DNA of 42,975 nucleotides from JAYWGN01 sp043778255 (GCA_043778255.1 JAYWGN010000016.1:1-42975), one strand, 5' to 3'; positions 34,801 through 42,900 are shown, numbered from the stretch's first letter. Program-made: numbers and translations. The notes: generated from the letters alone by a model not told the origin.

Positions 34801-35269
34801 CTACCGTTACTTTAACGAAGCCAACACACCTGCCAACGACAATACTTATGCTTACGAAGCCTTTGCACAAAACCTAAGGGGCTTTTTGATGAATACCGCT
34901 AATGGCAATAATGTAGTGGTAATTAATAGCGAAATAAGGGTGCCTATTTGGAGTACATTTTTTAGCCGACCTATTAATAATGCCCTATTACGCAACTTGC
35001 AAATAGTACAATTTTTTGACTTTGGTACTGCCTGGAATGGAGCCTATAATGGCATAAAAAGACCAAGTACAAGGTACGGTGGCACTGCTATTAACCCAGT
35101 AATAGTAAATGTAAAAGTAGGTGGCGTTGGACCATTTGCAGGTAGCTATGGCTTTGGTATAAGAAGTATGTTGGGTGGCTATTTTTTAAAGTTTGATGCC
35201 GGTTGGCAAATGAATAGTTTCTTTAAAAACAAACCTGTATTTCAGTTAAGTACCGGGTTAGATTTTTAG
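31826..35269 (+). CDS. Very large envelope protein: degenerate peptidase, beta-propeller, C-terminal barrel
   Basis: 1147 residues (1142 if the ATG at 31841, directly before the signal peptide KKIGLLLALLVLFCNA, is used). Residues 40-290 resemble a peptidase MA-like domain (..KNFNVFYVD.., DLPTWLVDGYVKYLAENW), but the HExxH site is R161-E-A-I-A, so both His are lost. Residues about 320-600 hold WD40/TolB-like propeller repeats (AWDPKGTRLSILYN, NSDQLLFSAVRNGQSDIYNY, SGIIYSSNRPQPDS). The last 400 residues alternate beta strands and end in FQLSTGLDF, with a terminal Phe as in outer-membrane barrels. It is probably an outer-membrane protein with a large periplasmic sensor or scaffold part. Confidence 0.85.
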   Translation: MTNLTMKKIGLLLALLVLFCNAFTQINSVTYGRSKVQSKKYKWKYYQTKNFNVFYVDKSKYLVSDNNKDVTNDTRSDNGEAIGKYVAQMAEKELPEIENNAESGLQRRCNIIVYNNYNDYKQSNIGQELDWQIPGGTTKLVNNKVAVYFNSDHNNLKLQIREAIARVLIDNILFGDDLGEIASNQALLDLPTWLVDGYVKYLAENWSTDLDDQLKSAILSGTYRTFYQLAFDKPLLAGHSFWRFIEDNYKKDNVANFFYQTRIFKSLNTASIKVCKLKFKNLLQLFMEKEGEKYYNDIARRKNTPRGKLFTMEDVRKKDLFKFQANPAPKSQDYAVVQYNKGVYKVYIVEGWIDKKLLLQFGVRTNYKEYNNQYPILAWDPKGTRLSILYNQDGKLKLFVYDAVRRIKIDKTAFPSFDQVQDMNYMLNSDQLLFSAVRNGQSDIYNYNIKSQKLEQITNDIYDDLDPLYVTFPTKSGIIYSSNRPQPDSKSADTVLPSSPYNIYLVDDWNKSEFKKLSKLTNVKFGNARYPAQYNVNHFTFINDEKGVTNRYAGFFNSTAAGYDTLIYIGNTILHNPSKKETDSLLYAANKSQIDSTSYFRVTDDSTYTFPITNYESSLIETRMSGDKDQISETRREGDYKLLYKLKIDEDKLKRRNVNIKPTAYMEKVMLKERIANGELINNKKEVDSIKNNNIFQTEFGEDSTNIGKVLEGIDPEEKIDILGTAKKFPYELKFNADYLMTGFNNTVLQNKYRPYNYGKFVGNTGNANPNPFNAMTKFGVSDLMEDVRFTGAFRTPTSLDNFEWLFGITNFRKRLDYGFTYYRKTELATDIFTGEPVKNFSNLYQINLAYPFAETKALRANIGLRSDKDVRKAVNPTSTLAKDSATKVGLVHLEYVQDYTLNPTMNIYNGLRWKIYVDGNSQINKNIDGKFTYVFGGDARHYLPIYRNVTWATRVAADFSFGNRKVLYYLGGVDQGLRIAPNAKNTANGTAYRYFNEANTPANDNTYAYEAFAQNLRGFLMNTANGNNVVVINSEIRVPIWSTFFSRPINNALLRNLQIVQFFDFGTAWNGAYNGIKRPSTRYGGTAINPVIVNVKVGGVGPFAGSYGFGIRSMLGGYFLKFDAGWQMNSFFKNKPVFQLSTGLDF

Positions 35270-35318
35270 ATGTAATGATTTTTTAACTTAACTAACCTGT
35301 TAACTTAAAATTGAATTT

Positions 35319-35816
35319 ATGACAAAATTTATATTGGCACTGTTTTTAATTTTACATTTTAACGTTATGTACGGGCAATCCGTAAAGTTGCCAATAGTGT
35401 TTAGTGTAAAATTTAGACAAGATAGTAGTACCGTATCGGCATTAAAAGATTCATTACTTAATAATGGTTATTATTTCATTACTTACAATACTATGTTTGA
35501 GCTAGCAAGGGAGTCATTAGACGAAGCAATGAAAATAATAATGGAAACAAGGGGCATGTCGCAAAGAGATGTAGAATATGAAATGCTTGTAAAATCTAGA
35601 AAAGTAGCGATTATAGTAAGTATATTAAAAATTTCAAAATTTGAAAGTGATACATTAATTTCAAGTATTGAATATTCATTAATGAAAACCCCAACAAACA
35701 TACCACTTAAAACATTAACATTAAAACAAGATGTAAATAAAAAAGTATCTAACAAAGAATTTGTAAGTATGCTTTACAGGCCTATTTCAATTCAGCTTGA
35801 TAAACTTTTAAAATAA
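35319..35816 (+). CDS. Secreted protein of unknown function
   Basis: 165 residues with a signal peptide (1-19, ..VMYGQ). The mature protein is mixed alpha/beta with a central helix (FELARESLDEAMKIIMETRG) and no cysteines; no family recognised. It starts 49 bases after the giant envelope protein on the same strand and could be a partner in the same process. Codons use ATT and TTA more freely than in most neighbours. Confidence 0.65.
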   Translation: MTKFILALFLILHFNVMYGQSVKLPIVFSVKFRQDSSTVSALKDSLLNNGYYFITYNTMFELARESLDEAMKIIMETRGMSQRDVEYEMLVKSRKVAIIVSILKISKFESDTLISSIEYSLMKTPTNIPLKTLTLKQDVNKKVSNKEFVSMLYRPISIQLDKLLK

Positions 35817-36020
35817 ATTTACAATTCCAACTCGTCACGTCGGAATCATGTAGTTTACAGTATGCAACGGTACAGGCTTAACCGCCAATACTGCTGCTTG
35901 TACTTGTATATTATTGAGAACCTAACAATACAAATAATTATAAAATAAATATTATTGTATAGCACACATTTGTAAAACTAGTTGGTTCAAGCCGTTGGTT
36001 ACAACCCTAAGCCGTACCAA

Positions 36021-36039
36021 CAATGGCGAAGACCCATTG
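36021..36039. terminator. Possible bidirectional stem-loop between convergent genes
   Basis: CAATGG (36021-36026) and CCATTG (36034-36039) form a stem with a 7-base loop, 20 bases beyond the clpX stop codon on the minus strand. No long T-run follows, so termination is only suggested by its place between convergent genes. Confidence 0.3.
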
Positions 36040-36058
36040 CCGTTATAGAGACCTAACC

Positions 36059-37297
36059 TTACGCCACTTTCAACATACTCAATTTGGCTTTATTAAACTT
36101 CTGCTCGGTATAATCAAGTGTTAGGTGAAATTCTTTTTCGTTGGTACTTGGCATTTCATACATAGCATCGGTTAGTACACTTTCGCAAATTGATCGTAAG
36201 CCTCTAGCACCTAGTTTGTACTCCAATGCCTTGGTTACCATAAAGTCGAGTACTTCTTCATCTATTTTTAAGGTAATGCCTTCTAGCTCAAATAATTTTT
36301 CGTATTGCTTTATTAAGGCATTTTTGGGTTCGGTTAGTATGGATCGTAAGGTTTCCGCATCTAACGGGTTAAGGTAAGTTACTACGGGCAACCTGCCTAA
36401 TAGTTCGGGTATTAAGCCAAAGCTTTTAAGGTCTTGTGCATTTACAAATTGCAATAAATTTTCTTTTGCCTTCTCTTGAAAAGCTTTATCTACATTAAAG
36501 CCAATAGTGTTGGTTTGTACTCGGCGGCCAATAATACGTTGTACACCATCAAATGCTCCACCACATATAAATAGTATATTTTTAGTATTCAATTTTACAA
36601 GCTTTTGCTCTGGGTGTTTTCTACCGCCTTGTGGTGGCACTAGTACATCGGTACCCTCTAACAGTTTGAGCATACCTTGTTGCACACCTTCGCCACTTAC
36701 ATCTCTTGTAATGCTTGGGTTATCGCCTTTACGGGCTATTTTATCTATTTCATCTATATATACAATTCCTTTTTCGGCAGCTTGTACATCAAAGTTGCAT
36801 ACTTGCAATAAGCGGCTCAGTATACTTTCCACATCTTCGCCCACATAACCTGCTTCGGTAAATACTGTGGCATCAACTATAGCAAAAGGAACATTTAATA
36901 ATTTGGCAATTGATTTGGCTAGTAAGGTTTTTCCTGTACCTGTTTCGCCTACCATTATCATATTACTTTTATCAATTTCTATATCGCCCTCTTTGGTTTT
37001 TTGTTGTATTCGTTTGTAGTGGTTATACACGGCTACGGCCATTGTTTTTTTGGCATCATCTTGCCCTATTACATACTCATCTAAAAAAGCCTTAATTTCC
37101 ATGGGCTTTTTTATGGTAAGTTTTTGTGGTGTGTTTTTCGATGGTTTTTCGGTACTTGTAAGTTCTTGGTCTATTATTTCAATGGCATGCTCTACACAGT
37201 TTTCGCAAATATGCCCTTCTTGTCCTGCTATTAATATTTGTACTTCTTGCCTCGATTTGCCACAGAAACTACAATGCAATGTTTGTTGCTTTGCCAT
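36059..37297 (-). CDS. clpX: ClpX, ATP-dependent unfoldase of ClpXP protease
   Basis: 412 residues, normal length. N-terminal zinc-binding domain with C9-x2-C12 and C31-x2-C34 (adaptor and substrate docking), then an AAA+ module: Walker A VGETGTGKT (about residue 113-121), pore loop YVGEDVES, Walker B IVYIDEIDKIAR, sensor and arginine-finger segments LLGRLPVVTYL and KLGARGLRSI. ClpX unfolds tagged proteins and feeds them to ClpP; clpP is not in the window (it often lies upstream of clpX in other bacteria). It appears monocistronic, with 229 bases before the next minus-strand gene. Confidence 0.97.
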   Translation of the reverse strand: MAKQQTLHCSFCGKSRQEVQILIAGQEGHICENCVEHAIEIIDQELTSTEKPSKNTPQKLTIKKPMEIKAFLDEYVIGQDDAKKTMAVAVYNHYKRIQQKTKEGDIEIDKSNMIMVGETGTGKTLLAKSIAKLLNVPFAIVDATVFTEAGYVGEDVESILSRLLQVCNFDVQAAEKGIVYIDEIDKIARKGDNPSITRDVSGEGVQQGMLKLLEGTDVLVPPQGGRKHPEQKLVKLNTKNILFICGGAFDGVQRIIGRRVQTNTIGFNVDKAFQEKAKENLLQFVNAQDLKSFGLIPELLGRLPVVTYLNPLDAETLRSILTEPKNALIKQYEKLFELEGITLKIDEEVLDFMVTKALEYKLGARGLRSICESVLTDAMYEMPSTNEKEFHLTLDYTEQKFNKAKLSMLKVA

Positions 37298-37526
37298 ATA
37301 TAATAATTGTTAAAAATGTGGGTAAAGGTACAACCAAACTAACGAAAAATGCCATTATAGCCCTATTAATTGTACCTACAAAATTAGGGTAATAATTATT
37401 GGCTATGCATTTTACGCAAATAAAGAATACTATTTAGGTGTTTCGTCCTAAAATAAATTTACACTTTTCTTATTAATAATGATAGTTGAGTGAAAATATA
37501 CTTTTAATCTGTTTTAGAAAGAGAAA

Positions 37527-37769
37527 CTAGAGATTATAGACTATTTTCTTTACAATAATTGCACTGTCAATTAAATAGATTTGATGAATATTAAGTTGAG
37601 CCAAATAATATTCTTTTTCATCTTCGTTTTTGCTTTTTAGTTCCCCAATAATATTTTTGAGATTGTAGAGTTCATCTATTTTCCTGCTTAAAAGATTGGT
37701 TAATATTTTCTTTTCCAATTTTTTACTTTTGGCTACTAAATCTACTGGGCAAATAAGTTTTGGCTTCAT
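37527..37769 (-). CDS. Small coiled-coil protein downstream of type IIG restriction enzyme
   Basis: 80 residues, Lys/Leu/Glu-rich and almost wholly helical (LVAKSKKLEKKILTNLLSRK, LKNIIGELKSKNEDEKEY). No signal peptide or known domain. Its ATG lies 1 base after the stop of the 945-residue restriction-modification gene, so translation is very likely coupled. It might be a specificity, regulatory or partner subunit of that enzyme, or a chance neighbour carried with it. Its codon use matches that gene. Confidence 0.6.
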   Translation of the reverse strand: MKPKLICPVDLVAKSKKLEKKILTNLLSRKIDELYNLKNIIGELKSKNEDEKEYYLAQLNIHQIYLIDSAIIVKKIVYNL

Positions 37770-37770
37770 A

Positions 37771-40608
37771 CTATTTACTATTTCTTATAATTTCAATTTC
37801 TTCATTTGATAAATCATAAAGTATATAAACTAATTCATCGATTTTGGTTTGCCAATAGTCTATTTTAGTTTGTAGTTGTTGCCTTTGTGTTTCTAACCTT
37901 GCAGTTTGTAAGTCTTTATTTAGTTGTAAAATTTGATTAACAAACGTTGTTATCTCTTGTGTTGTTTTACTGTTTGTATTATTAGCAATTGGCAATTCTT
38001 GCAAATATGGAATATCAAATCTTAAATATCCTCCGGCCAAATGTGTGGTTTCAAAACGATGTTTATAATAGAAATTTAAGAGCTTACTATTTAACAAAGC
38101 CAATAATAATTTATTGTCTATTTTGTTTGTAATAATAAATGATGATTTGCCTAAATAATGTTTTTCGGTGTCGATAGTTGCTTGAATATTTTTTGTTAAT
38201 CGGGCAATTATTATTTTATCATTTGCAAATAGAGATTGTACATTTTTACTATAAATTTCTTTGTCTATGTATTCTTTTTTCCATTTAATATTAAATGATT
38301 TTATGTCGGCTGTTTGCAACACTTTTTCGTATTGTGTTTTTTCGGTTTTAGTCAACTTTAAAAAATCGGCTTCTGTTATTTTATAGCTTTTAAAACCAAC
38401 AATTGATGTACCCCACTGAAAAACATTAACCAATTCTTTTAGTTTAGTTGTGTCTTTATCTAACTTTCTAATAATGGCTATTTCGGCCTTATTACTATTT
38501 AATGAAATGATGTATTTATCATTATTTTTTTTTATTTCATTTTGCGAAAGTGTTGTAATGGACAACTTGCTTAAATCACTGCTTACAGCATTGGCAATTC
38601 TAAAACTACTTAAATTTTTGTAAGTATTTGCAAAAAATAATAATACTGGATAAGTACCCACATTACCAAAAACTTTAATTTTTGAAACATCAATTATCTC
38701 CAACAATTGTCTTTCTTTTATTAGGTGTGAACGCAATTTAAAACCAAAATCTGCTGAAAGAAAGGTATTGGGAACAATCATTGCTGATACGCCATTTTCT
38801 TTAATAACATTTCCGCTTAACTGAATAAAAGGAATGTATAAACTCCATTTTTCTTTTACCTGAGTTGACGTGTATTTTCTTTGTAAGTACTCAACAGTAT
38901 TGGCATCTAACAACCTGTAATCAACGTATGGGGGATTTCCAATTACAATATCAAAACCTCCTTGTTTAAAAACATCTACAAACGTTTTAGAATAACTAAA
39001 AGGTCTAATCTTTCTTTCCTCTCCAAAGTTTAATTGATTGTCATAAATATCTAAATCAATAAGTGAATTCCCCGCTTTAATATTATTGTCCAAATTAGGT
39101 AAAACACGTTCTTTAAACATCGTCATTTGATGTGTAATTGATGCCTTTGTTTCGCCCTCTAAACATTTAAGTAAAAGTGAAAGTTTTGTAACTTCTACAG
39201 CTTGTTCATCCAAGTCCACACCAAAAATATTATTGATAAGAATTTGTTTTTTTATAGCTGATGTCAAATTGCCATCGGGTGTTAGTTGAGGTTCTTTTGT
39301 CTTCTTATTTTTCTTACTATAATAATCGGTATGCCATTTTAGTAAGTACTCGTAAGCACCTAACAAAAACGAGCCACTGCCACAGGCAGGGTCTAGTATT
39401 TTTATTTTGCTTACTTGTTCGGCTGTTTTGCCTTCAATTATTTTTCCTACTGTGTTTTCAACTATATAATCTACTATGTACTTTGGGGTATAAAACACAC
39501 CACCTGCTTTGCGTACTTCGGGTTTCTCTTCAATTTTTACAGCCCCACCCCTGCCCCTACCCAAAGGAGAGGGAGTTAGGGTAATTACTTTTCCTAAAAA
39601 TTGTTCGTAAGCATATCCCAATATTTCTACAGGTATAATGTTGAACAAATAGGGGCTTTCTTCAAGGTTAGTTATAATAGTTTTTAAAACCTTGTTGTCA
39701 ATAATTACCTTTTCCGAAAGTTTATCTTTTTTAAAGTCGAAAAGTCCTGAATTATATTTAGCGTCTGCTTCTTTAAAGTAGTCAAAAAGTTGGTTGTAAA
39801 TGCCTCCCTTTGTCCCACCAAGAGGAGAAGTAATACACGCCTTCAACTGACCTGCGGCTTCTATGTTTCTGTCTTCGCAAATTCTCAAAAATATAATTCT
39901 GTCCAATGTTTGCTGTACTACAAAATTTATGTCGTCTTCGTCAAATGAATGGTTGTTGATGGCAATATTTGTTGCCAAATATTTTCGCCACTCTTCCATT
40001 GATTGCAAAAAGTCATAATCAACTGTAGTTGTTCCTTTTTTGCTTGCATCACTTTTTATAAACTTGTCAAAACTGCCTCTTAAAACTCTCTCCTTTGCAA
40101 AGGTTTCCCACAAAAAATCAAACTCTGTGAGGTACTCGTTAAAGGTCAAATATTTTATTCTGCCTATTGCTGTTTTATCTTTTAGGTTTGGTTTTTTTGA
40201 GCAGTCATAAATTGCAAATTCTTCAAAGTCGGTTACTATTGAAATAGAAAGTTTAGCATTCCAACCATAACGTTTTACTTGGTATGCAGGAGTAATGTCT
40301 TCTTTTATAAATACACTTGGCTTTTTTGCCTCAACAAAAAATTTGGGTTGTCCCGATAATGTAAAGCAATAGTCAGGTGCTTTTGTACCGTCCTTAATTT
40401 TTAGTTTATATTCATGTATTACGTCCTTGTATGACTCTGCAAGTCCTTGTTCGTTATCTATATCCCAACCAAGTGCCTTGAAAAAAGGGTCAATAAATTC
40501 TCGTCGAGTTTGTGTTTCGTTGTATTCCGATTTTTTGTAATAGGGTAACTGTTCGTTGAATCTGTCAACAAGTTGCTTGATTTTTATATACGCCTCTTCT
40601 TTAGTCAT
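37771..40608 (-). CDS. Type IIG (Eco57I-like) restriction-modification enzyme
   Basis: 945 residues, single-chain enzyme. N-terminal PD-(D/E)xK nuclease: APDYCF (D79) and FFVEAKKP (E93-x-K95). A helical linker leads to an N6-adenine methyltransferase domain: DPACGSGSF (406-414, SAM-binding motif I) and IGNPPY (558-561, catalytic motif IV), followed by the target-recognition region (FQWGTS.., LAGGYLRFDIPYL). Such enzymes cleave to one side of a short site and methylate one strand. Two in-frame palindromic elements add residues 260-269 and 344-356. Codon choice differs from housekeeping neighbours (more GTT, CTT and GAC), consistent with horizontal transfer. Confidence 0.92.
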   Translation of the reverse strand: MTKEEAYIKIKQLVDRFNEQLPYYKKSEYNETQTRREFIDPFFKALGWDIDNEQGLAESYKDVIHEYKLKIKDGTKAPDYCFTLSGQPKFFVEAKKPSVFIKEDITPAYQVKRYGWNAKLSISIVTDFEEFAIYDCSKKPNLKDKTAIGRIKYLTFNEYLTEFDFLWETFAKERVLRGSFDKFIKSDASKKGTTTVDYDFLQSMEEWRKYLATNIAINNHSFDEDDINFVVQQTLDRIIFLRICEDRNIEAAGQLKACITSPLGGTKGGIYNQLFDYFKEADAKYNSGLFDFKKDKLSEKVIIDNKVLKTIITNLEESPYLFNIIPVEILGYAYEQFLGKVITLTPSPLGRGRGGAVKIEEKPEVRKAGGVFYTPKYIVDYIVENTVGKIIEGKTAEQVSKIKILDPACGSGSFLLGAYEYLLKWHTDYYSKKNKKTKEPQLTPDGNLTSAIKKQILINNIFGVDLDEQAVEVTKLSLLLKCLEGETKASITHQMTMFKERVLPNLDNNIKAGNSLIDLDIYDNQLNFGEERKIRPFSYSKTFVDVFKQGGFDIVIGNPPYVDYRLLDANTVEYLQRKYTSTQVKEKWSLYIPFIQLSGNVIKENGVSAMIVPNTFLSADFGFKLRSHLIKERQLLEIIDVSKIKVFGNVGTYPVLLFFANTYKNLSSFRIANAVSSDLSKLSITTLSQNEIKKNNDKYIISLNSNKAEIAIIRKLDKDTTKLKELVNVFQWGTSIVGFKSYKITEADFLKLTKTEKTQYEKVLQTADIKSFNIKWKKEYIDKEIYSKNVQSLFANDKIIIARLTKNIQATIDTEKHYLGKSSFIITNKIDNKLLLALLNSKLLNFYYKHRFETTHLAGGYLRFDIPYLQELPIANNTNSKTTQEITTFVNQILQLNKDLQTARLETQRQQLQTKIDYWQTKIDELVYILYDLSNEEIEIIRNSK
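39541..39579 (-). repeat. In-frame palindromic element in the restriction enzyme (second site)
   Basis: On the coding strand it contains CTCCCTCTCCTTTGGGTAGG and a G-rich tail. It encodes LTPSPLGRGRGGA (344-356) between the conserved YEQFLGKVI and KIEEKPEVRKAGGVFYTP segments. Same orientation and reading frame as the gcvT copy. Confidence 0.72.
39802..39831 (-). repeat. In-frame palindromic element in the restriction enzyme (first site)
   Basis: On the coding strand it reads CTTCTCCTCTTGGTGGGAC followed by AAAGGGAGG. It encodes TSPLGGTKGG (260-269) between EDRNIEAAGQLKACI and YNQLFDYFKEADAKYNSG, a junction that is short in relatives. Confidence 0.68.
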
Positions 40609-40705
40609 TTTCTACAAAAAAATATAACCAAAGATACAAATTTTGATTATGATTTGAAAAGATTTACTAAATTTTTTAGGGCGGTTTAAGCTGACGCTTA
40701 ACACC

Positions 40706-41059
40706 CTATTTAGCATAACCCATACTAAGCCCTGTATCGCCATTAATTTTTAAAAGTACCGAGGCTGTAGTGTTGCTGTTGTTATCAATTATTAATGCTG
40801 TATTGGCATCAACCGCTACTTGAATTGTTTGTTGGGGCTTTACAATTGTAGCGGAATGTTGACCCCCAGCAATTGGTGCTTGGTACACGTTAAGGTCGTA
40901 AGTACCAATATTTTTAAGTTTTACATTAAACTTGCCATGCTCATTATTGCCAAGCTTAAAAGAGTTGTTAGGTGTTATAGTGGTGTTAGAGGTAACAGAA
41001 CCAAAGCTGCCACATGCAGCAATGGATAGTACAAAAAGAGTCATTACTATTGTTTTCAT
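40706..41059 (-). CDS. Small lipoprotein of unknown function
   Basis: 117 residues. The N-terminus has a short hydrophobic stretch ending in a lipobox, LSIAAC (Cys16), so the mature protein is expected to be lipid-anchored in the envelope. The mature part is beta-rich, with KFNVKLKNIGTYDLNVYQAP and KPQQTIQVAVDANTALII resembling an Ig-like or sugar-binding-free beta sandwich; no family recognised. A small hairpin (AGAAAC/GTTTCT, 41075-41090) lies in its upstream region. Confidence 0.72.
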   Translation of the reverse strand: MKTIVMTLFVLSIAACGSFGSVTSNTTITPNNSFKLGNNEHGKFNVKLKNIGTYDLNVYQAPIAGGQHSATIVKPQQTIQVAVDANTALIIDNNSNTTASVLLKINGDTGLSMGYAK

Positions 41060-41184
41060 AAATGTAGTTGTTATAGAAACCGAAGTTTCTGGTTAATTAA
41101 GATTACAAAATTGAACATTTGTTATTAACCCGTCGCTGCATATTATAATTTGATACCCATTAAATAGGTCTTAAATTATAGTTT

Positions 41185-41198
41185 AGGGTAATTACCCT
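41185..41198. promoter_or_regulatory. Perfect 14-base palindrome, possible operator
   Basis: AGGGTAATTACCCT is self-complementary along its full length. It lies between the lipoprotein gene and the LytS/LytTR scar, 126 bases upstream of the lipoprotein start. It could be a protein-binding site left from the lost regulator locus. Confidence 0.35.
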
Positions 41199-41219
41199 GT
41201 ATTTTATTGCCGTCAATTG

Positions 41220-41526
41220 TTATTTTAAAAAAACATCACGGTAAGTATCGCTAATTGGTATTACTTGGTTGCTTATAAATAGGCGGTTCGGTATTTCCTT
41301 TAATTTGATTTTGTAGGCATTCTATATTGCTGAGTCTAATTTTTTGGAGCTCTATAAAGCTATTAATATATTCAAGTTCAGCGGTTAAGTTTACTTTATT
41401 ACTTTCACTACTCTTATACATGTAGCGCATTAGTTCCGATAGTTTTTCTATACTAGGTAAGGCTTTGGCGGAGTTGCTGCTTACTAAGTAATAAATATTA
41501 TTGAGTGTATTCAATTATAAATTTGG
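41220..41526 (-). pseudogene. Deletion scar of a LytS-type kinase fused to a LytTR regulator tail
   Basis: From 41526 to about 41290 (minus) the sequence encodes the conserved middle of a LytS-type histidine kinase: NTLNNIYYLVSSNSAKALP, IEKLSELMRYMYKSS, KVNLTAELEYINSFIELQKIRLSN (given in parts). A stop codon (TAA, 41515-41517) interrupts the usual PHFLxNTLN start, and the ATPase domain is missing. In a shifted frame from about 41290 to 41220 the sequence reads NRLFISNQVIPISDTYRDV then FLK and a stop, the typical C-terminus of a LytTR DNA-binding domain. The kinase-regulator pair has collapsed into one remnant of about 300 bases. Confidence 0.72.
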
Positions 41527-41675
41527 CAATAAAAATGTAAAAGCTAGCCGCCAACGTAGTGCAGCATCGCAACAAGAAAAAAACAGGGTGAATTTGTAAG
41601 CAACCATTGCTACAAATAAAGTTGAAATTGTTAGTGTATGAAAATACGGATAGTGTAATAAAGTTTACCTTTTTA

Positions 41676-42254
41676 TTACACTAACTTTTGTTGTATTACT
41701 ACTTTAATGGCATCAAATATTTCGGTAACGGTACCCTCGCCAGGTATATAACTAACTTTGTTGAACTGTTGGTAATAGTTGGCTACAGCTGCCGTTTTGG
41801 TTTGGTACTCTACTATACGTGATTGTACAATGGCATCATTAGTATCGTCGCTACGACCACTTGTAAGCCCACGGTTTATTATACGCTTTACCAACTCCTC
41901 ATTGCTTACTTGCAGGGCAACTACTATATTTATTTGGGTGTTTTTAAGTTCCAATAATTTGTCGAGTGCTATGGCTTGTGCCACTGTACGTGGAAACCCA
42001 TCAAACAAAAAACCTTTGGCAGTATTGTTGGCATCTAATGCTGAGCTTATCATACCTATAACTACCTCATCGGGTACTAGTTGGCCTTTGTCCATTACCG
42101 ATTTTGCTTCCATGCCTAGTGGTGTTTGTGCTGCTATTTCGGTACGTAACAAATCGCCAGTACTAAGGTGCTTTAGGCCATATTGTACTATTAACTTTTC
42201 GCTTTGTGTACCCTTGCCACTACCCGGAGGCCCAAATATAATAATGTTGAACAT
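41676..42254 (-). CDS. adk: Adenylate kinase
   Basis: 192 residues, the short-lid form usual in Bacteroidota. P-loop GPPGSGKGT (8-16), STGDLLRTEI (AMP-binding), FLFDGFPRTVAQAIALD (catalytic Arg and Asp), a short GLTSGRSDD lid and the C-terminal region. It interconverts ATP + AMP and 2 ADP, setting cellular energy charge. The ATG is at 42254, and a promoter-like pair lies directly upstream, so the leader would be very short. No purine genes are adjacent. Confidence 0.95.
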   Translation of the reverse strand: MFNIIIFGPPGSGKGTQSEKLIVQYGLKHLSTGDLLRTEIAAQTPLGMEAKSVMDKGQLVPDEVVIGMISSALDANNTAKGFLFDGFPRTVAQAIALDKLLELKNTQINIVVALQVSNEELVKRIINRGLTSGRSDDTNDAIVQSRIVEYQTKTAAVANYYQQFNKVSYIPGEGTVTEIFDAIKVVIQQKLV

Positions 42255-42259
42255 ATAGT

Positions 42260-42293
42260 TAAATGTATTGCTTTATGTTGGTTAGGTAACAAA
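42260..42293 (-). promoter_or_regulatory. Probable adk promoter
   Basis: On the minus strand, TTTG (42290-42293) precedes TACATTTA (42260-42267) by 22 bases, close to the Bacteroidota TTTG / TAnnTTTG pair (one mismatch). It ends 5 bases before the adk ATG, implying a leaderless or very short leader. Confidence 0.4.
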
Positions 42294-42397
42294 CATAATT
42301 AAAATTAGCTGAAATTCAAAGGCTATAGGTAGCAAATAGTTATAAAAGTAAAAAAAATAAAACAAATCTAAAAAAATAGGTTGAAATACTAATGCAA

Positions 42398-42624
42398 TGA
42401 ATTGTATTCATAGCAATTACTATTTAACCACTTCGTGGTAAAATAATTACCGTTGCAAAAAAGTATGAGGAACCTTAATAATAATTACGGCTAATGCAAT
42501 TGGATGAAAAAAACTAAAGCTATGAATTGTATTTATAGCAATTACTATTTAACCACTTCGTGGTTAGATGGTACAATATCAAAAGTATGAAAGACCCTAA
42601 TAATAATTACAGCCAATGCAATTA
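42398..42624. repeat. Two direct repeats, 125-base period, each with a hairpin
   Basis: Copy 1 is about 42398-42502 and copy 2 about 42523-42624. Shared blocks: TGAATTGTATT, ATAGCAATTACTATTTAACC, CACTTCGTGG, AAAGTATGA, CCTAATAATAATTAC and CAATGCAATT (with a few differences). Each copy holds AACCAC-TTC-GTGG(T), a tight hairpin that is perfect in copy 2. The spacer between copies is unrelated. Only two copies, so not a CRISPR array. Confidence 0.85.
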
Positions 42625-42900
42625 GCTAAAATCAAAACTATGCAATTGGTTAGTATAAAAACATTTGCCTTAGTACATGTTGTTTAATTAAGTTAAAAAA
42701 TATTTTTTAAGAGTTAGGCACTAATTAAATTTGCTGTTGCTAACTGTTATTAGTTTTTTTTTGCAAATTACAATAGCTACAATGCCTACAAAAAATACAA
42801 AACTATATAACTATGCTAAAAACCTGTAACTTTATATAAGCATGTTGGCTATGCCCAATTGAAATACTATAGATGAAGCAATGGCGGATATGAAAGGGTA

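Noticed and set aside
35834..35855. tRNA-like or structured RNA near TTCCAAC..GTCGGAA
   Set aside because: The stem is short and imperfect, and no cloverleaf, T-loop (GTTCRA) or CCA-proximal stem could be built. No tRNA or rRNA was found elsewhere in the window.
42398..42624. CRISPR array
   Set aside because: Only two units, repeats of about 105 bases and no cas genes; direct repeats of another kind.
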